Assembly: GCA_964616825.1 (NCBI GenBank)
Contig: CAZTSX010000014.1
Location: forward strand, 1-64,000
From: QYOJ01 sp964616825
Lineage (GTDB): Bacteria; Bacteroidota; Bacteroidia; Bacteroidales; FEN-979
Direction: 5' to 3'
DNA length: 64,000 bases
The notes beneath the pieces are model-generated. The model was not told where the DNA came from. It worked only from the letters and a program-made list of their open reading frames with translations, and searched no databases. Each line of letters opens with the position of its first letter. Position 1 is the stretch's first letter. This document shows, piece after piece, positions 52,652 to 60,617 of this stretch. Position numbers and translations under genes: made by a program.

Positions 52652-52918
52652 ATGGATCAGGAGAAAATAGAACAACTTGTCAATCAGCAGATTAAAAAGA
52701 CTGAAAAATTAGGTTATCAAAGTGGTGGAAGCGGCCATATGGGACATGTTTCTTACCGGATCAATGAGATAAATACCCGAAAACTGGACGACGATAAAAC
52801 GGAAATATCTTACACCTATACGTTATATATTGAGACAGAATTTACATATCATCCAGATAATCCTCCTCATGAACCGACTTATTCCGGAGTCATCATAGTT
52901 GACAAACAGGGAAATTAA
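52652..52918 (+). CDS. Small protein of unknown function
   Basis: 88 residues, MDQEKIEQLVNQQIKKTEKL then a beta-rich end (KTEISYTYTLYIETEFTYHPD). No leader, no motif known. It follows the proline-rich gene by 43 nt and its stop is 8 nt from the convergent GH2 gene. Confidence 0.5.
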   Translation: MDQEKIEQLVNQQIKKTEKLGYQSGGSGHMGHVSYRINEINTRKLDDDKTEISYTYTLYIETEFTYHPDNPPHEPTYSGVIIVDKQGN

Positions 52919-52926
52919 CCTGCTTG

Positions 52927-55900
52927 TTATTTCTCCTTGTGGTTGGCGAATGGCTTGAGTGAAAATGAAAAAAAGTAATTTTTACCCGGAAGCCTGTATT
53001 TCGGGTATGGCCGGGCTCCCCAGCTGTCGTCACCGCCCACTCCCATCTGCTTATGATCGATATTCAGATCGATGAAATCCCGCCTCTTCAGGTCGGTTGT
53101 ATGTTTCCCGCCCCACGAATAAGTCACAAGATCTTCATAGGTATATGGAAGGGCAGAGAAACAGAATAGTGGAGATCCTTTGATGCGTAGCCCAACTTCC
53201 TCTTTCCCGGTGAACTCCACCCACCTGACATCAGTCCGGTATCCATTCTCCTGCGGACGTATATAGGGTGTATACAGGTCATCAACTGAGGCTGAGTATA
53301 ACCCGACAAATGCGCTGCTTTTCCGATCGGAGTAATTCTCCCAGGGTCCACGGCCATACCATGTGACCTGGTTGAAGCTCCCGGGAATCTGCATATTCAG
53401 TCCAAACCTTGGAAGTTCCGGCAACTCGGAAGTGCCCGGTGTCAGGGAGGTAGTAATCACGATCTCCCCGGAAGATTTAATCAGGTAGCTTAAAATCTCA
53501 GGGGAGGATACCGCCGGGAGATCGTAAACCACAGTCACAATAACCTGTTCGGGATGGGATGTCTCTGTGCTAATCTCTTGAAGCTGACGGTGTTCACTGG
53601 CTTCAAACCAGGGTTTTGACTGCTTATAGAGCTTGTTCCCGATATCGTTATCCGTCAGTGCCCGGCGGAAATTTGGGAGGGGTCCCCGTTGAATCAGATT
53701 GACGCCATGGTAGATAAAAGAGGTAAGCTCTCCGGTTAGCAGGTCGAATGTGACAGAAAAGTCCTCACCATTGATCACAATGCCTGAACCGGTTTCATTC
53801 AAACTGAGCGGTTTATTCCCTTTTTTTGCAGCAGGAGGAGCTACGGAGAAAGAACCCAGTTCAAATTGCTCGGCTGCCAGTGTATATCCCGTGAGGATTA
53901 ATCCCCACGGTTTGGTTGTTTTTAAATAAATATTCAGAAAGCACTCCACATCGGGTTGTTTGATCAGCGGTTCGGCAGGAATTTTCAGTGTTCTTTTAGA
54001 TCCCGGGTCGAGTGTATAAGGAGAGAATTTTCCCGATAACACCTTTTTCCCATCACCCATTATCTCCCATTCGACATGTGTGTTACTCAGATCAAAGAAG
54101 TTGTAATGATTGATCATGTCGAGCTGCAGGATCTCCAGGTCAATGGGCTCAAACTTGATGTATTGATAAACTTTTTTCACTTCCTGGTAAGCCGGATGAA
54201 TAGTTCGGTCGGGAAAAATGATCCCGTTGTTCAGGAAATTTGTGCCGGACGGTACATCATCCGGACCATAATCTCCGCCATAGGTATAGTAAGGACGACC
54301 CGCCGGGTCGTCCTTCACCAGCGACTGATCCACCCAATCCCAGATGCATCCGCCCTGAAGTTGAGGATATTTTTCGATTACATCCCAGTAATCCTGAAGG
54401 TTGCCGGTACTGTTCCCCATGGCATGAGCGTATTCACACATGATCAGTGGACGGACCTGCTTCGTATAGCCATAGCGTTTCAGGTAATTGATGCCGGCGT
54501 ACATCGGACAGAAAATATCGGTATTATAGGATTGCTGTGCTCGTTCGTACCAAACCGGCCGTGAGGGATCTCGTTCTTTGATCCATTCATAGGTAGCGAC
54601 GAAATTAGATCCGTTTCCTGCTTCATTTCCCAGGGACCAGATCACCACCGAGGGATGGTTCTTATCCCGTTCCACCATCCGTTCCGTCCGGTTTAAATGT
54701 GCCTCCAGCCAATCGGGATTGTTCCCCAGGGTGCGTTTCGGGTCATAGCCCATACCATGGGATTCGATGTTGGCTTCATCGATTACATAAAGGCCATACT
54801 CATCGCACAGTTCATACCAGTAAGGATCGTCGGGATAATGGCAGGTGCGGACAGTATTGATGTTTGCCTCTTTCATCAGCTTGATATCTTTCTGCATCCC
54901 TTCGTGGCTCATCACATGCCCTGTGACGGGATCGGTCTCATGACGGTTTACCCCTTTCAGCAAAACAGGTACACCATTGATCAGAAACAGGCCGTTTTTC
55001 ACCTCGGAGGTCCGGAATCCCATCCGGCAACCGGTTGACATAACCACATTCCCCTGATCATCCTTCAGTGTCAGCACTACATGATAAAGGTTCGGCAGCT
55101 CAGCACTCCATTTTCTGGGACTCAACACCTTTTCTTCGATTGTAAATTGCTTTTCAGAATTCGCAGAAATTTCCACTTGTATTGATTTTCGAAACAATGG
55201 TTCTGCTTTATCCTTCGATTCAAACAATCCAACATCCAACATCCAGAATCCTGTATCTTCCAGGGAAAGATTCTGAATGTCAACGACGACCTTAAACTCC
55301 CCATTCCTGTAATCATCTGTCAGTTCACCGGTTACAAAAAAGTCCCGGATTCGAACATCTGGCGTTGAGTAGATGAAGACATCCCGGTTGATGCCACTCA
55401 TCCGCCACATATCCTGGCACTCCAGATAGGATCCGTCACTCCAGCGGAATATTTCAACCCCCAGTATATTTTTTTCGGGTTTGATAAATTGGGTGATATT
55501 GAACTCTACAGGTGTTTTAGCATCTTTTCCCATGCCGATCTTCTCCCCGTTCACATAAGCATAAAAGAAGGATTTGACGGCATTAAAACGAAGGAACACC
55601 TGACGGCGAGCCCAGCTATTTGGAATAGAAAAATGGGTGCGTAGCATGAACACAGGATTGTAATCATGAGGGACCTTCGGCGGATCCGGTTTCATCAGGT
55701 GCTCGAACTCATAGGGCTGGTTGACGTAAATGGGATAGCTGTAGCCATGGACCTCAAACGTAGCAGGGATCTCGATATCATCCCAGGGGCTGATGTCATA
55801 CGCCGGTTGGTAGAAATCCACCATACGCCCATCAGGATTATCTGCCATCCGGATCTTCCAGGTGCCATTCAGTAAGATCGAATATGGGGTGCCAGCCCAA

Positions 55901-56100
55901 TCCTTCTTCAGGGCGCTCGCTTCGTCAGGGAAGGGGAGGAAAGAGGTATGTGAGGGCTCGTTATTGATCCCTGTGAGTTTCGGATTTTCCCAGTCGTTAA
56001 GCTCCTGAGCAAAACAACTTTGTTTACTTGCAACCAATGTTATTGCGAGAAGCGTAGCGACGAAGCAAACTCCCCCTATCCAGATCCGACGTTTCATCAT
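52927..56100 (-). CDS. Beta-galactosidase, GH2 (LacZ-like), exported
   Basis: 1057 residues. Leader of about 32 residues, sugar-binding domain, Ig-like domains, then the catalytic barrel with ICSLGNEAGNG-type acid/base segment (VIWSLGNEAGNGSNF) and the nucleophile in MCEYAHAMGNS. C-terminal beta-galactosidase small-chain domain (GRGPWENYSDRKSSAFVGLY). Residues of about 11-21 of the leader (FVATLLAIT) derive from a palindromic repeat, and residues 283-292 (GFWMLDVG) from a 7-nt array. Probably periplasmic or surface-exposed; acts on terminal beta-galactose, with amino-sugar genes nearby. Confidence 0.9.
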   Translation of the reverse strand: MMKRRIWIGGVCFVATLLAITLVASKQSCFAQELNDWENPKLTGINNEPSHTSFLPFPDEASALKKDWAGTPYSILLNGTWKIRMADNPDGRMVDFYQPAYDISPWDDIEIPATFEVHGYSYPIYVNQPYEFEHLMKPDPPKVPHDYNPVFMLRTHFSIPNSWARRQVFLRFNAVKSFFYAYVNGEKIGMGKDAKTPVEFNITQFIKPEKNILGVEIFRWSDGSYLECQDMWRMSGINRDVFIYSTPDVRIRDFFVTGELTDDYRNGEFKVVVDIQNLSLEDTGFWMLDVGLFESKDKAEPLFRKSIQVEISANSEKQFTIEEKVLSPRKWSAELPNLYHVVLTLKDDQGNVVMSTGCRMGFRTSEVKNGLFLINGVPVLLKGVNRHETDPVTGHVMSHEGMQKDIKLMKEANINTVRTCHYPDDPYWYELCDEYGLYVIDEANIESHGMGYDPKRTLGNNPDWLEAHLNRTERMVERDKNHPSVVIWSLGNEAGNGSNFVATYEWIKERDPSRPVWYERAQQSYNTDIFCPMYAGINYLKRYGYTKQVRPLIMCEYAHAMGNSTGNLQDYWDVIEKYPQLQGGCIWDWVDQSLVKDDPAGRPYYTYGGDYGPDDVPSGTNFLNNGIIFPDRTIHPAYQEVKKVYQYIKFEPIDLEILQLDMINHYNFFDLSNTHVEWEIMGDGKKVLSGKFSPYTLDPGSKRTLKIPAEPLIKQPDVECFLNIYLKTTKPWGLILTGYTLAAEQFELGSFSVAPPAAKKGNKPLSLNETGSGIVINGEDFSVTFDLLTGELTSFIYHGVNLIQRGPLPNFRRALTDNDIGNKLYKQSKPWFEASEHRQLQEISTETSHPEQVIVTVVYDLPAVSSPEILSYLIKSSGEIVITTSLTPGTSELPELPRFGLNMQIPGSFNQVTWYGRGPWENYSDRKSSAFVGLYSASVDDLYTPYIRPQENGYRTDVRWVEFTGKEEVGLRIKGSPLFCFSALPYTYEDLVTYSWGGKHTTDLKRRDFIDLNIDHKQMGVGGDDSWGARPYPKYRLPGKNYFFSFSLKPFANHKEK
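54291..54315. repeat. Near-perfect palindrome inside the GH2 gene
   Basis: 12-bp arms AAGGACGACCCG / CGGGTCGTCCTT with a 1-nt centre, encoding KDDPAGRPYY next to the active-site region. No length change is apparent relative to other LacZ-like enzymes, so it may not be an insertion. Confidence 0.6.
55225..55252. repeat. 7-nt array inside the GH2 gene
   Basis: CCAACAT twice, then CCAGAAT and CC. Its complement GGATTCTGGATGTTGGATG resembles the gldA array GGATCCTGGATGCTGG; here in-frame, coding for GFWMLDVG. Confidence 0.7.
56038..56070. repeat. Palindromic element inside the GH2 signal peptide
   Basis: TGTTATTGCGAGAAGCGTAG then CGACGAAGCAA. Same family as 60486-60514. On the coding strand it reads as hydrophobic residues and serves as the core of the leader. 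Confidence 0.8.
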
Positions 56101-56138
56101 ATTAAAATATTTTGTCTACGAATTATCTAACATCTACA

Positions 56139-56190
56139 GCAATGACATTACTCACCAGTTCACCAGTTCACCAGGTCGCCATCTCACCAC
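56139..56190. repeat. CACCAGTT array with partial palindromic element
   Basis: GCAATGACATTA (right arm of the palindromic element), then five CACCAGTT/CACCAGGT-type 8-nt units. On the minus strand it gives RW and the TGA stop of the radical SAM gene (AGGTGGTGAGATGG). Confidence 0.85.
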
Positions 56191-57230
56191 CTCTGACTAC
56201 AATTTCTGCAAATCTCAACTGACTTTCTGTTTTTCAGGATTCGTTTCCTGAATTCGTTGTACCTCTCTCCTTTCCAGATCTCATCAAACGATTGTTCATT
56301 CATATCTCCCATGGAATGATCAGCATCTTTATCAAAACAACACGGTACAACCTTCCCGTCCCAGGTAATCACACACCCGCTCCACATGCGGAAACACCGA
56401 TTCGAAAGCTTGTTTTTAATAACATATTGGCGTCCAGTGACTGGTGATTGGTGACTCCTTGCCTCTATGCCTCTGTCCCTATGTCCCTCTATCCCTTCCT
56501 TTCCTCTCATTCGCTTGTACCTCGAATATTTTCCATCCTCAGGCATCAACGGATTCCCCTGTTCAAAATCATAAAACTGCGCGGTTTTCAATACGGTACA
56601 TTCAACACCTAACAACTTTCCTAATTTCTTAATTTCCTTGATTTGGTGCTGGTTTGATTTTAATACCAGAAACTGGATCTCCAACCTGGGATGCCGGGCA
56701 CCTAAATTTTTCCGGATCCTGACGAAATTCCGGATTCCTTCCACAACCGTTTCATAGGATCCGCCAACACGGTATTTCTGATACGCTTCCTGATTGGTTC
56801 CGTCCAGGGAAATAACCAGCTTGTCGAGACCGGATTCTATGGTTTTCCGGATGTTTTCTTCTGTGAGAAAATGACCGTTTGTGGAGGTCCAGACATAGAT
56901 CTTTTTCGATTTCGCATAGGAGATCATGTCGAACAGGTGCCTGTTCAGATAAGGTTCACCCTGGAAATAGAGTATCAGATAGAGCAGTTTCTTTCCGGCT
57001 TGGTCAATATAAATCTTGAATCTTTCGATGTCAATAGATCCTGATGAGCGGGTTAATCCATGTTGCCCTGTAGGACATTCAGGGCAGGTAAGGTTACATT
57101 TATTAGTGGGTTCAATGGAGATGGAAATGGGATGCCCCCAGTGAATGGTCCGATGAAAGAACAAAGAAAAGATATATCCGGAGAAAATCTTCAGAAGATT
57201 ATAGAATACACAGAAACAGCGCTTCCACAT
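56184..57230 (-). CDS. Radical SAM / SPASM-domain protein
   Basis: 348 residues. The cluster motif is Cys45-Cys49-Cys52 in NKCNLTCPECPTG, with FQGEPYLN and VISLDGTNQEAYQKYR typical of the family. The C-terminal SPASM part has NRCFRMWSGCVITWDGKVVPCCFD and ICRNCSQRW, ready to bind an auxiliary cluster. The usual neighbours (a peptide substrate) were not found, so the modified target is unknown. A repeat block (residues of about 241-266, RDRGIEARSHQSPVTG) interrupts the SPASM linker in-frame. It follows the 92-residue gene by 6 nt. Confidence 0.8.
   Translation of the reverse strand: MWKRCFCVFYNLLKIFSGYIFSLFFHRTIHWGHPISISIEPTNKCNLTCPECPTGQHGLTRSSGSIDIERFKIYIDQAGKKLLYLILYFQGEPYLNRHLFDMISYAKSKKIYVWTSTNGHFLTEENIRKTIESGLDKLVISLDGTNQEAYQKYRVGGSYETVVEGIRNFVRIRKNLGARHPRLEIQFLVLKSNQHQIKEIKKLGKLLGVECTVLKTAQFYDFEQGNPLMPEDGKYSRYKRMRGKEGIEGHRDRGIEARSHQSPVTGRQYVIKNKLSNRCFRMWSGCVITWDGKVVPCCFDKDADHSMGDMNEQSFDEIWKGERYNEFRKRILKNRKSVEICRNCSQRW
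56434..56510. repeat. Tandem quasi-repeats inside the radical SAM gene
   Basis: GTGACTG/GTGATTG units, then five TGCCTCTA/TCCCTATG/TCCCTCTA-type 8-nt units. Closely resembles the block in the decarboxylase at 5615. In-frame; the coding strand reads the CACCAATCACCAGTCAC direction. Confidence 0.8.
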
Positions 57231-57236
57231 CCGGCA

Positions 57237-57515
57237 TCATTTTGTTCCGGTGGTCTTTTTGAGTTGTCTCCGCTTTTTCCTTCTGTCGATCAATAATTTC
57301 CCGATGGCGAAAGCTTTCCCAATCACCAGGTTTGATGCTGCCACATCTCTGGAAATAGATTCAAAGAGATTCCGGAACGATAGAGTATCGATCAAGCCCC
57401 TGTAATCCTGATTAATATCCTGCTCTTTTTGTTCGATCTGATTCTGTAAGATCTGTTTCCTGATCAGCAAATCCCTCATCGAACGAACCGATTGTGGTAC
57501 GTGTCTATTCATCAT
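57237..57515 (-). CDS. Small basic protein, YqjK-like position
   Basis: 92 residues, helical then very basic (DRRKKRRQLKKTTGTK). No known motif. It is the third gene of a YtxH-DUF1469 unit and overlaps the DUF1469 gene by 11 nt. YqjD-YqjE-YqjK operons in other bacteria have a similar order, so it may play the YqjK part (inference). Confidence 0.6.
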   Translation of the reverse strand: MMNRHVPQSVRSMRDLLIRKQILQNQIEQKEQDINQDYRGLIDTLSFRNLFESISRDVAASNLVIGKAFAIGKLLIDRRKKRRQLKKTTGTK

Positions 57516-57867
57516 CTTGATCCTCCAGAATTATATTAGACATCTTTGAAACCAGCGGATTGATAAAGAGCGGATACCGAAGAAGGTATAGCACAACCCC
57601 AACCACAACATAGAATCCTGCAACAAGCAATGCCCCGACATAAGAGGGCCCGATGTATTCGCCCCACCAAAGGATAAATGCGAACGAAAGGAAGAATATG
57701 ATGAGCATGACCAGAATAAAGATGATCAGGAAGATCAAAAAATGGGTCATGAACTGGGCCATCTTTTCAGCTGCAACAAGTCTGAAATATTCCAGCTTGA
57801 GCGCTACATACTCTTTGACATTATCGGAAAGTGATGAAAACTGTTCACCGATTTTTTTTGTTTCCAT
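57505..57867 (-). CDS. DUF1469/YqjE-like holin-superfamily membrane protein
   Basis: 120 residues. N-terminal amphipathic helix (SLSDNVKEYVALKLEYFRLVAAEK), two membrane segments (about 40-68 and 76-98). The pattern fits the phage-holin superfamily III group. Its role is unclear; it is placed between a YtxH protein and a small basic protein, a stress-type arrangement. Confidence 0.7.
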   Translation of the reverse strand: METKKIGEQFSSLSDNVKEYVALKLEYFRLVAAEKMAQFMTHFLIFLIIFILVMLIIFFLSFAFILWWGEYIGPSYVGALLVAGFYVVVGVVLYLLRYPLFINPLVSKMSNIILEDQDDE

Positions 57868-57891
57868 AAGGAGGTTGTAAACAGATGAAAC

Positions 57892-58161
57892 TTATTTGGG
57901 TTTTCCGGTCTTGGGCCGTCCTCTCCTGGGAGGCGGCTTTTTGTCAACCTTCTCTTCCTTTTCCAGGTTGAGGGCCGACTTGATGTCGTCGATCTCTTCG
58001 GCAAATTCTTCATGAAGCTGATCTGCCAGATCGTTAAAGTTCTCTTTCAGTTTCTTCCTGGTTTTCGTTCCTTTATCAGGTGCAAACAGGATACCGACAG
58101 CCACCCCTGCTGCAAAACCTGCGAGGCCGGCCAGAAATGCGCTTGAATAACTTTTTGCCAT
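57892..58161 (-). CDS. YtxH-domain protein
   Basis: 89 residues. One membrane segment (about 5-25, FLAGLAGFAAGVAVGILFAPDKGTKTR) and a coiled charged region, then a basic PPPRRGRPKTGKPK end. The GILFAPDKG motif is the YtxH signature, a general-stress protein in Bacillus. First gene of the three-gene unit with the DUF1469 gene. Confidence 0.8.
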   Translation of the reverse strand: MAKSYSSAFLAGLAGFAAGVAVGILFAPDKGTKTRKKLKENFNDLADQLHEEFAEEIDDIKSALNLEKEEKVDKKPPPRRGRPKTGKPK

Positions 58162-58177
58162 AATACAAGGATTTTCA

Positions 58178-58185
58178 CAAAGATA
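58178..58185 (-). promoter_or_regulatory. -7 box for the YtxH operon
   Basis: TATCTTTG on the minus strand, 16 nt before the ATG at 58161. Confidence 0.5.
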
Positions 58186-58200
58186 ATAACAATTCTGTTA

Positions 58201-59304
58201 TTACATCTGATCAGTCAGACTTCTTACTGTTCTGTACTGTCCCAGAAATTCTTTCATCAGGATCCGGATTAAGGTATATGTAGGAACAGCGATAATCATG
58301 GCTGGAATACCTCCCATTGTTCCGGCTGCGATAATCACGAGGAAGATCTCGATAGGATGAGCTTTGACGCTTTTCCCATAAATCAAGGGTTCGAGTACGA
58401 TCACATCAATCAGAATGATCGTGATGTACACCAGGATAATCCGAAGGGCAGTCGGACCCATCATAGCATAATCGCCCATACTGACCACACCGGTTACACC
58501 CAGAATAACACCCATCAAGGTCGCCATGACCGGCCCAAGGTAAGGGATGATATGGATGATCCCGCCAAAGAGTCCGATCACCAGAGCACCCTTTATGCCA
58601 ATGATAGTAAGGCCGATCGTGTAAAGGGTTACCATGACCATGATATTGATCAGCAGGCCGATGTAGTAACGGGAAAGGAGGTGTTTGGTTTTCTCAAATA
58701 CACGAATAGCCTTATTTTCAGATTTTTCATTGACCAGCAACAGAATAACACGTCGGACCAAGGTGGTGTCATATAAAAAAGTAAATGAGATAAATATGAC
58801 AGAGAAGACATCGAAGAAGAATTTTCCGGTGAATGCGAAAATGTCTCCCACCAGATTAGAGAAAAAACCGAAGTTGATCATATTCATGAGCTTGTCTTCA
58901 ATGAATTTGGTAACAGGCATCTCATGAGGCATGATCCCGAAACTGATCAGCATGTTCTGCAATCCGTCGATCTCTTTGCTATAGTAAGCCGTGAATTTAT
59001 CCATATTAATGTTGGAGATCAATTCAGCTTCCTGAATAATCAGCGGAATGAAGAAACTAAACAGGGTAAAAAAGATTATAACGATCAACAGTACAGTGAT
59101 GATTGTACTGGCCAGGTGAGGGAATTTGAATCTCCTGATCTTAATCCGGTCCAGGCTGGCAAGGAGGGGCTGACCGATGATAAACACCACCAGGCTAATC
59201 AATAAAATGGTGACAATGTTGGAAAAATACCACAACAGGAAACCTGCAAGGAGAATAAACAGGATGATGAAAAACAGTTTGTTTTTTTGATAGAGCTCTC
59301 TCAT
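58201..59304 (-). CDS. AI-2E family permease (copy 1)
   Basis: 367 residues from the ATG at 59304 (the TTG at 59322 gives MAKKIA, less likely). About eight membrane segments; GIKGALVIGLFGGIIHIIPYLGPVMATLMGVILGV and YGKSVKAHPIEIFLVIIAAG are the family signatures (PerM/TqsA/YdiK). Family members are proposed to export AI-2 or act as Na+/H+ antiporters; no autoinducer role is implied by the sequence. It is a tandem duplicate of the next gene. Confidence 0.85.
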   Translation of the reverse strand: MRELYQKNKLFFIILFILLAGFLLWYFSNIVTILLISLVVFIIGQPLLASLDRIKIRRFKFPHLASTIITVLLIVIIFFTLFSFFIPLIIQEAELISNINMDKFTAYYSKEIDGLQNMLISFGIMPHEMPVTKFIEDKLMNMINFGFFSNLVGDIFAFTGKFFFDVFSVIFISFTFLYDTTLVRRVILLLVNEKSENKAIRVFEKTKHLLSRYYIGLLINIMVMVTLYTIGLTIIGIKGALVIGLFGGIIHIIPYLGPVMATLMGVILGVTGVVSMGDYAMMGPTALRIILVYITIILIDVIVLEPLIYGKSVKAHPIEIFLVIIAAGTMGGIPAMIIAVPTYTLIRILMKEFLGQYRTVRSLTDQM

Positions 59305-59351
59305 GGCAATTTTTTTTGCCAAGATAGTGAAAAAACAGGCTCAGAACTAGT

Positions 59352-60455
59352 CTAAATCTTATCGGTTAGTGACCGGACGACTTTAAATTGACTCAAAAAC
59401 TCTTTGGCTACGATCCGGAGGAAGGTGTATGTTGGGACGGCAATGATCATCCCGATAATACCACCGATACTTCCTGCCGCAATGATCACAATGAAGATCT
59501 CGATCGGGTGAGCTTTAACACTCTTTCCATAAATGAGAGGCTGATAGAGGACATTGTCGATGATAATGACAATTAAAAATACCAATCCAATTAGCAGGGC
59601 AGTGTCGCCGATCATACCATAATGGCCCATACTGATCATACTGGTGACACCAAGAATCACACCCATACTGGTTGCAATGACTGGTCCCAGGTATGGAATA
59701 ATGTTGATGATCCCGGCAAAAAAAGCAATGACCAGCGCTCCTTCAATTCCCAGGATACTAAGTCCGATCGAATAGGAGATGATCATAGCAATCACATCCA
59801 GGAACATTCCGATAAAGTATCTTGATAACAGGTGCTTACTTTTATCAAGTACCCGGTTCGATTGATCAGCATACTTCTCAGGCATGATGGTTAGCACAAT
59901 GGTACGGATCATACTCGGGTCGTGTAGAAAAAAGAACGAGATAAAAAGAACCGAAAAAAGATCAAAGAAGAAGGTCCCTGTGAGTGTAAAGATATCTGTG
60001 ATCCAGTTGGAGAACATATCAACATTAATGAACCGCATGGCCATCTCCTGAAGAGCAGCAAGGATGCTTACTTCTTTCTTCAGAACGCCAAACTCAATAA
60101 GTCGTTGTTCAACCCAGACGATCTCATTTTCATAGTAGTGTGAGAGCTGGGTTACGTCGATGGAGGAGATAAGCTGTGCTTCTGTCATAATGAGTGGGAT
60201 GAAGAAGCTGAAAAATCCGATAAAAGCTACCAGCAGGATGAGCAGGGTGAGAATAACCGCCAGGATTTGAGGAAAATGAAACTTTCCGATATGGATTTTA
60301 CACAATAACCTGACAAGAGGTTGCCCGATTAGCGTTACAACCGCAGCAATCAGGATGAAGCTGAGGATATTGGAGAAGTACCAGAAAAGAAATCCTATCG
60401 CCACCACAAACAGGATGACAAAAAACAGTTTGTTTTTTTCGTAAAGCTCTTTCAT
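59352..60455 (-). CDS. AI-2E family permease (copy 2)
   Basis: 367 residues, the same length and start (MKELYEKNKLFFVILF against MRELYQKNKLFFIILF) as copy 1, with GIEGALVIAFFAGIINIIPYLGPVIATSMGVILGV and YGKSVKAHPIEIF conserved. The two genes are 47 nt apart and are clear tandem paralogs; the N-terminal half has diverged more than the C-terminal half. Confidence 0.85.
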   Translation of the reverse strand: MKELYEKNKLFFVILFVVAIGFLFWYFSNILSFILIAAVVTLIGQPLVRLLCKIHIGKFHFPQILAVILTLLILLVAFIGFFSFFIPLIMTEAQLISSIDVTQLSHYYENEIVWVEQRLIEFGVLKKEVSILAALQEMAMRFINVDMFSNWITDIFTLTGTFFFDLFSVLFISFFFLHDPSMIRTIVLTIMPEKYADQSNRVLDKSKHLLSRYFIGMFLDVIAMIISYSIGLSILGIEGALVIAFFAGIINIIPYLGPVIATSMGVILGVTSMISMGHYGMIGDTALLIGLVFLIVIIIDNVLYQPLIYGKSVKAHPIEIFIVIIAAGSIGGIIGMIIAVPTYTFLRIVAKEFLSQFKVVRSLTDKI

Positions 60456-60485
60456 GTCGGAGGATTTAAAGATTTGCGATATATG

Positions 60486-60514
60486 TCATTGAGAGGAACG
60501 AAGTGACGAAGCAA
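60486..60514. repeat. Palindromic element, intergenic
   Basis: GTCATTGAGAGGAACGAAGT then GACGAAGCAA, upstream of the second AI-2E gene. Free-standing copy of the element. Confidence 0.75.
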
Positions 60515-60555
60515 AGGGGTAATTTTTGATAAAGATACAAAAACACCTGATTCCC

Positions 60556-60615
60556 AACTCACCATTGCCGCGTCACTTCGTTCCTCGCAATGACATTACT
60601 CACCACCTCACCAGT
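60556..60615. repeat. Composite repeat at the end of the DUF5686 gene
   Basis: CAACTCACCATTGCCGCGTC, ACTTCGTTCCTCGCAATGAC, ATTACTCACCACCTCACCAG. Nearly identical to the block at 48469-48520. It starts at the TAG stop of the DUF5686 gene. Confidence 0.85.
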
Positions 60616-60617
60616 TG

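Noticed and set aside
58201..60455. Quorum-sensing AI-2 exporters
   Set aside because: The family name is historical; nothing here shows an autoinducer role.
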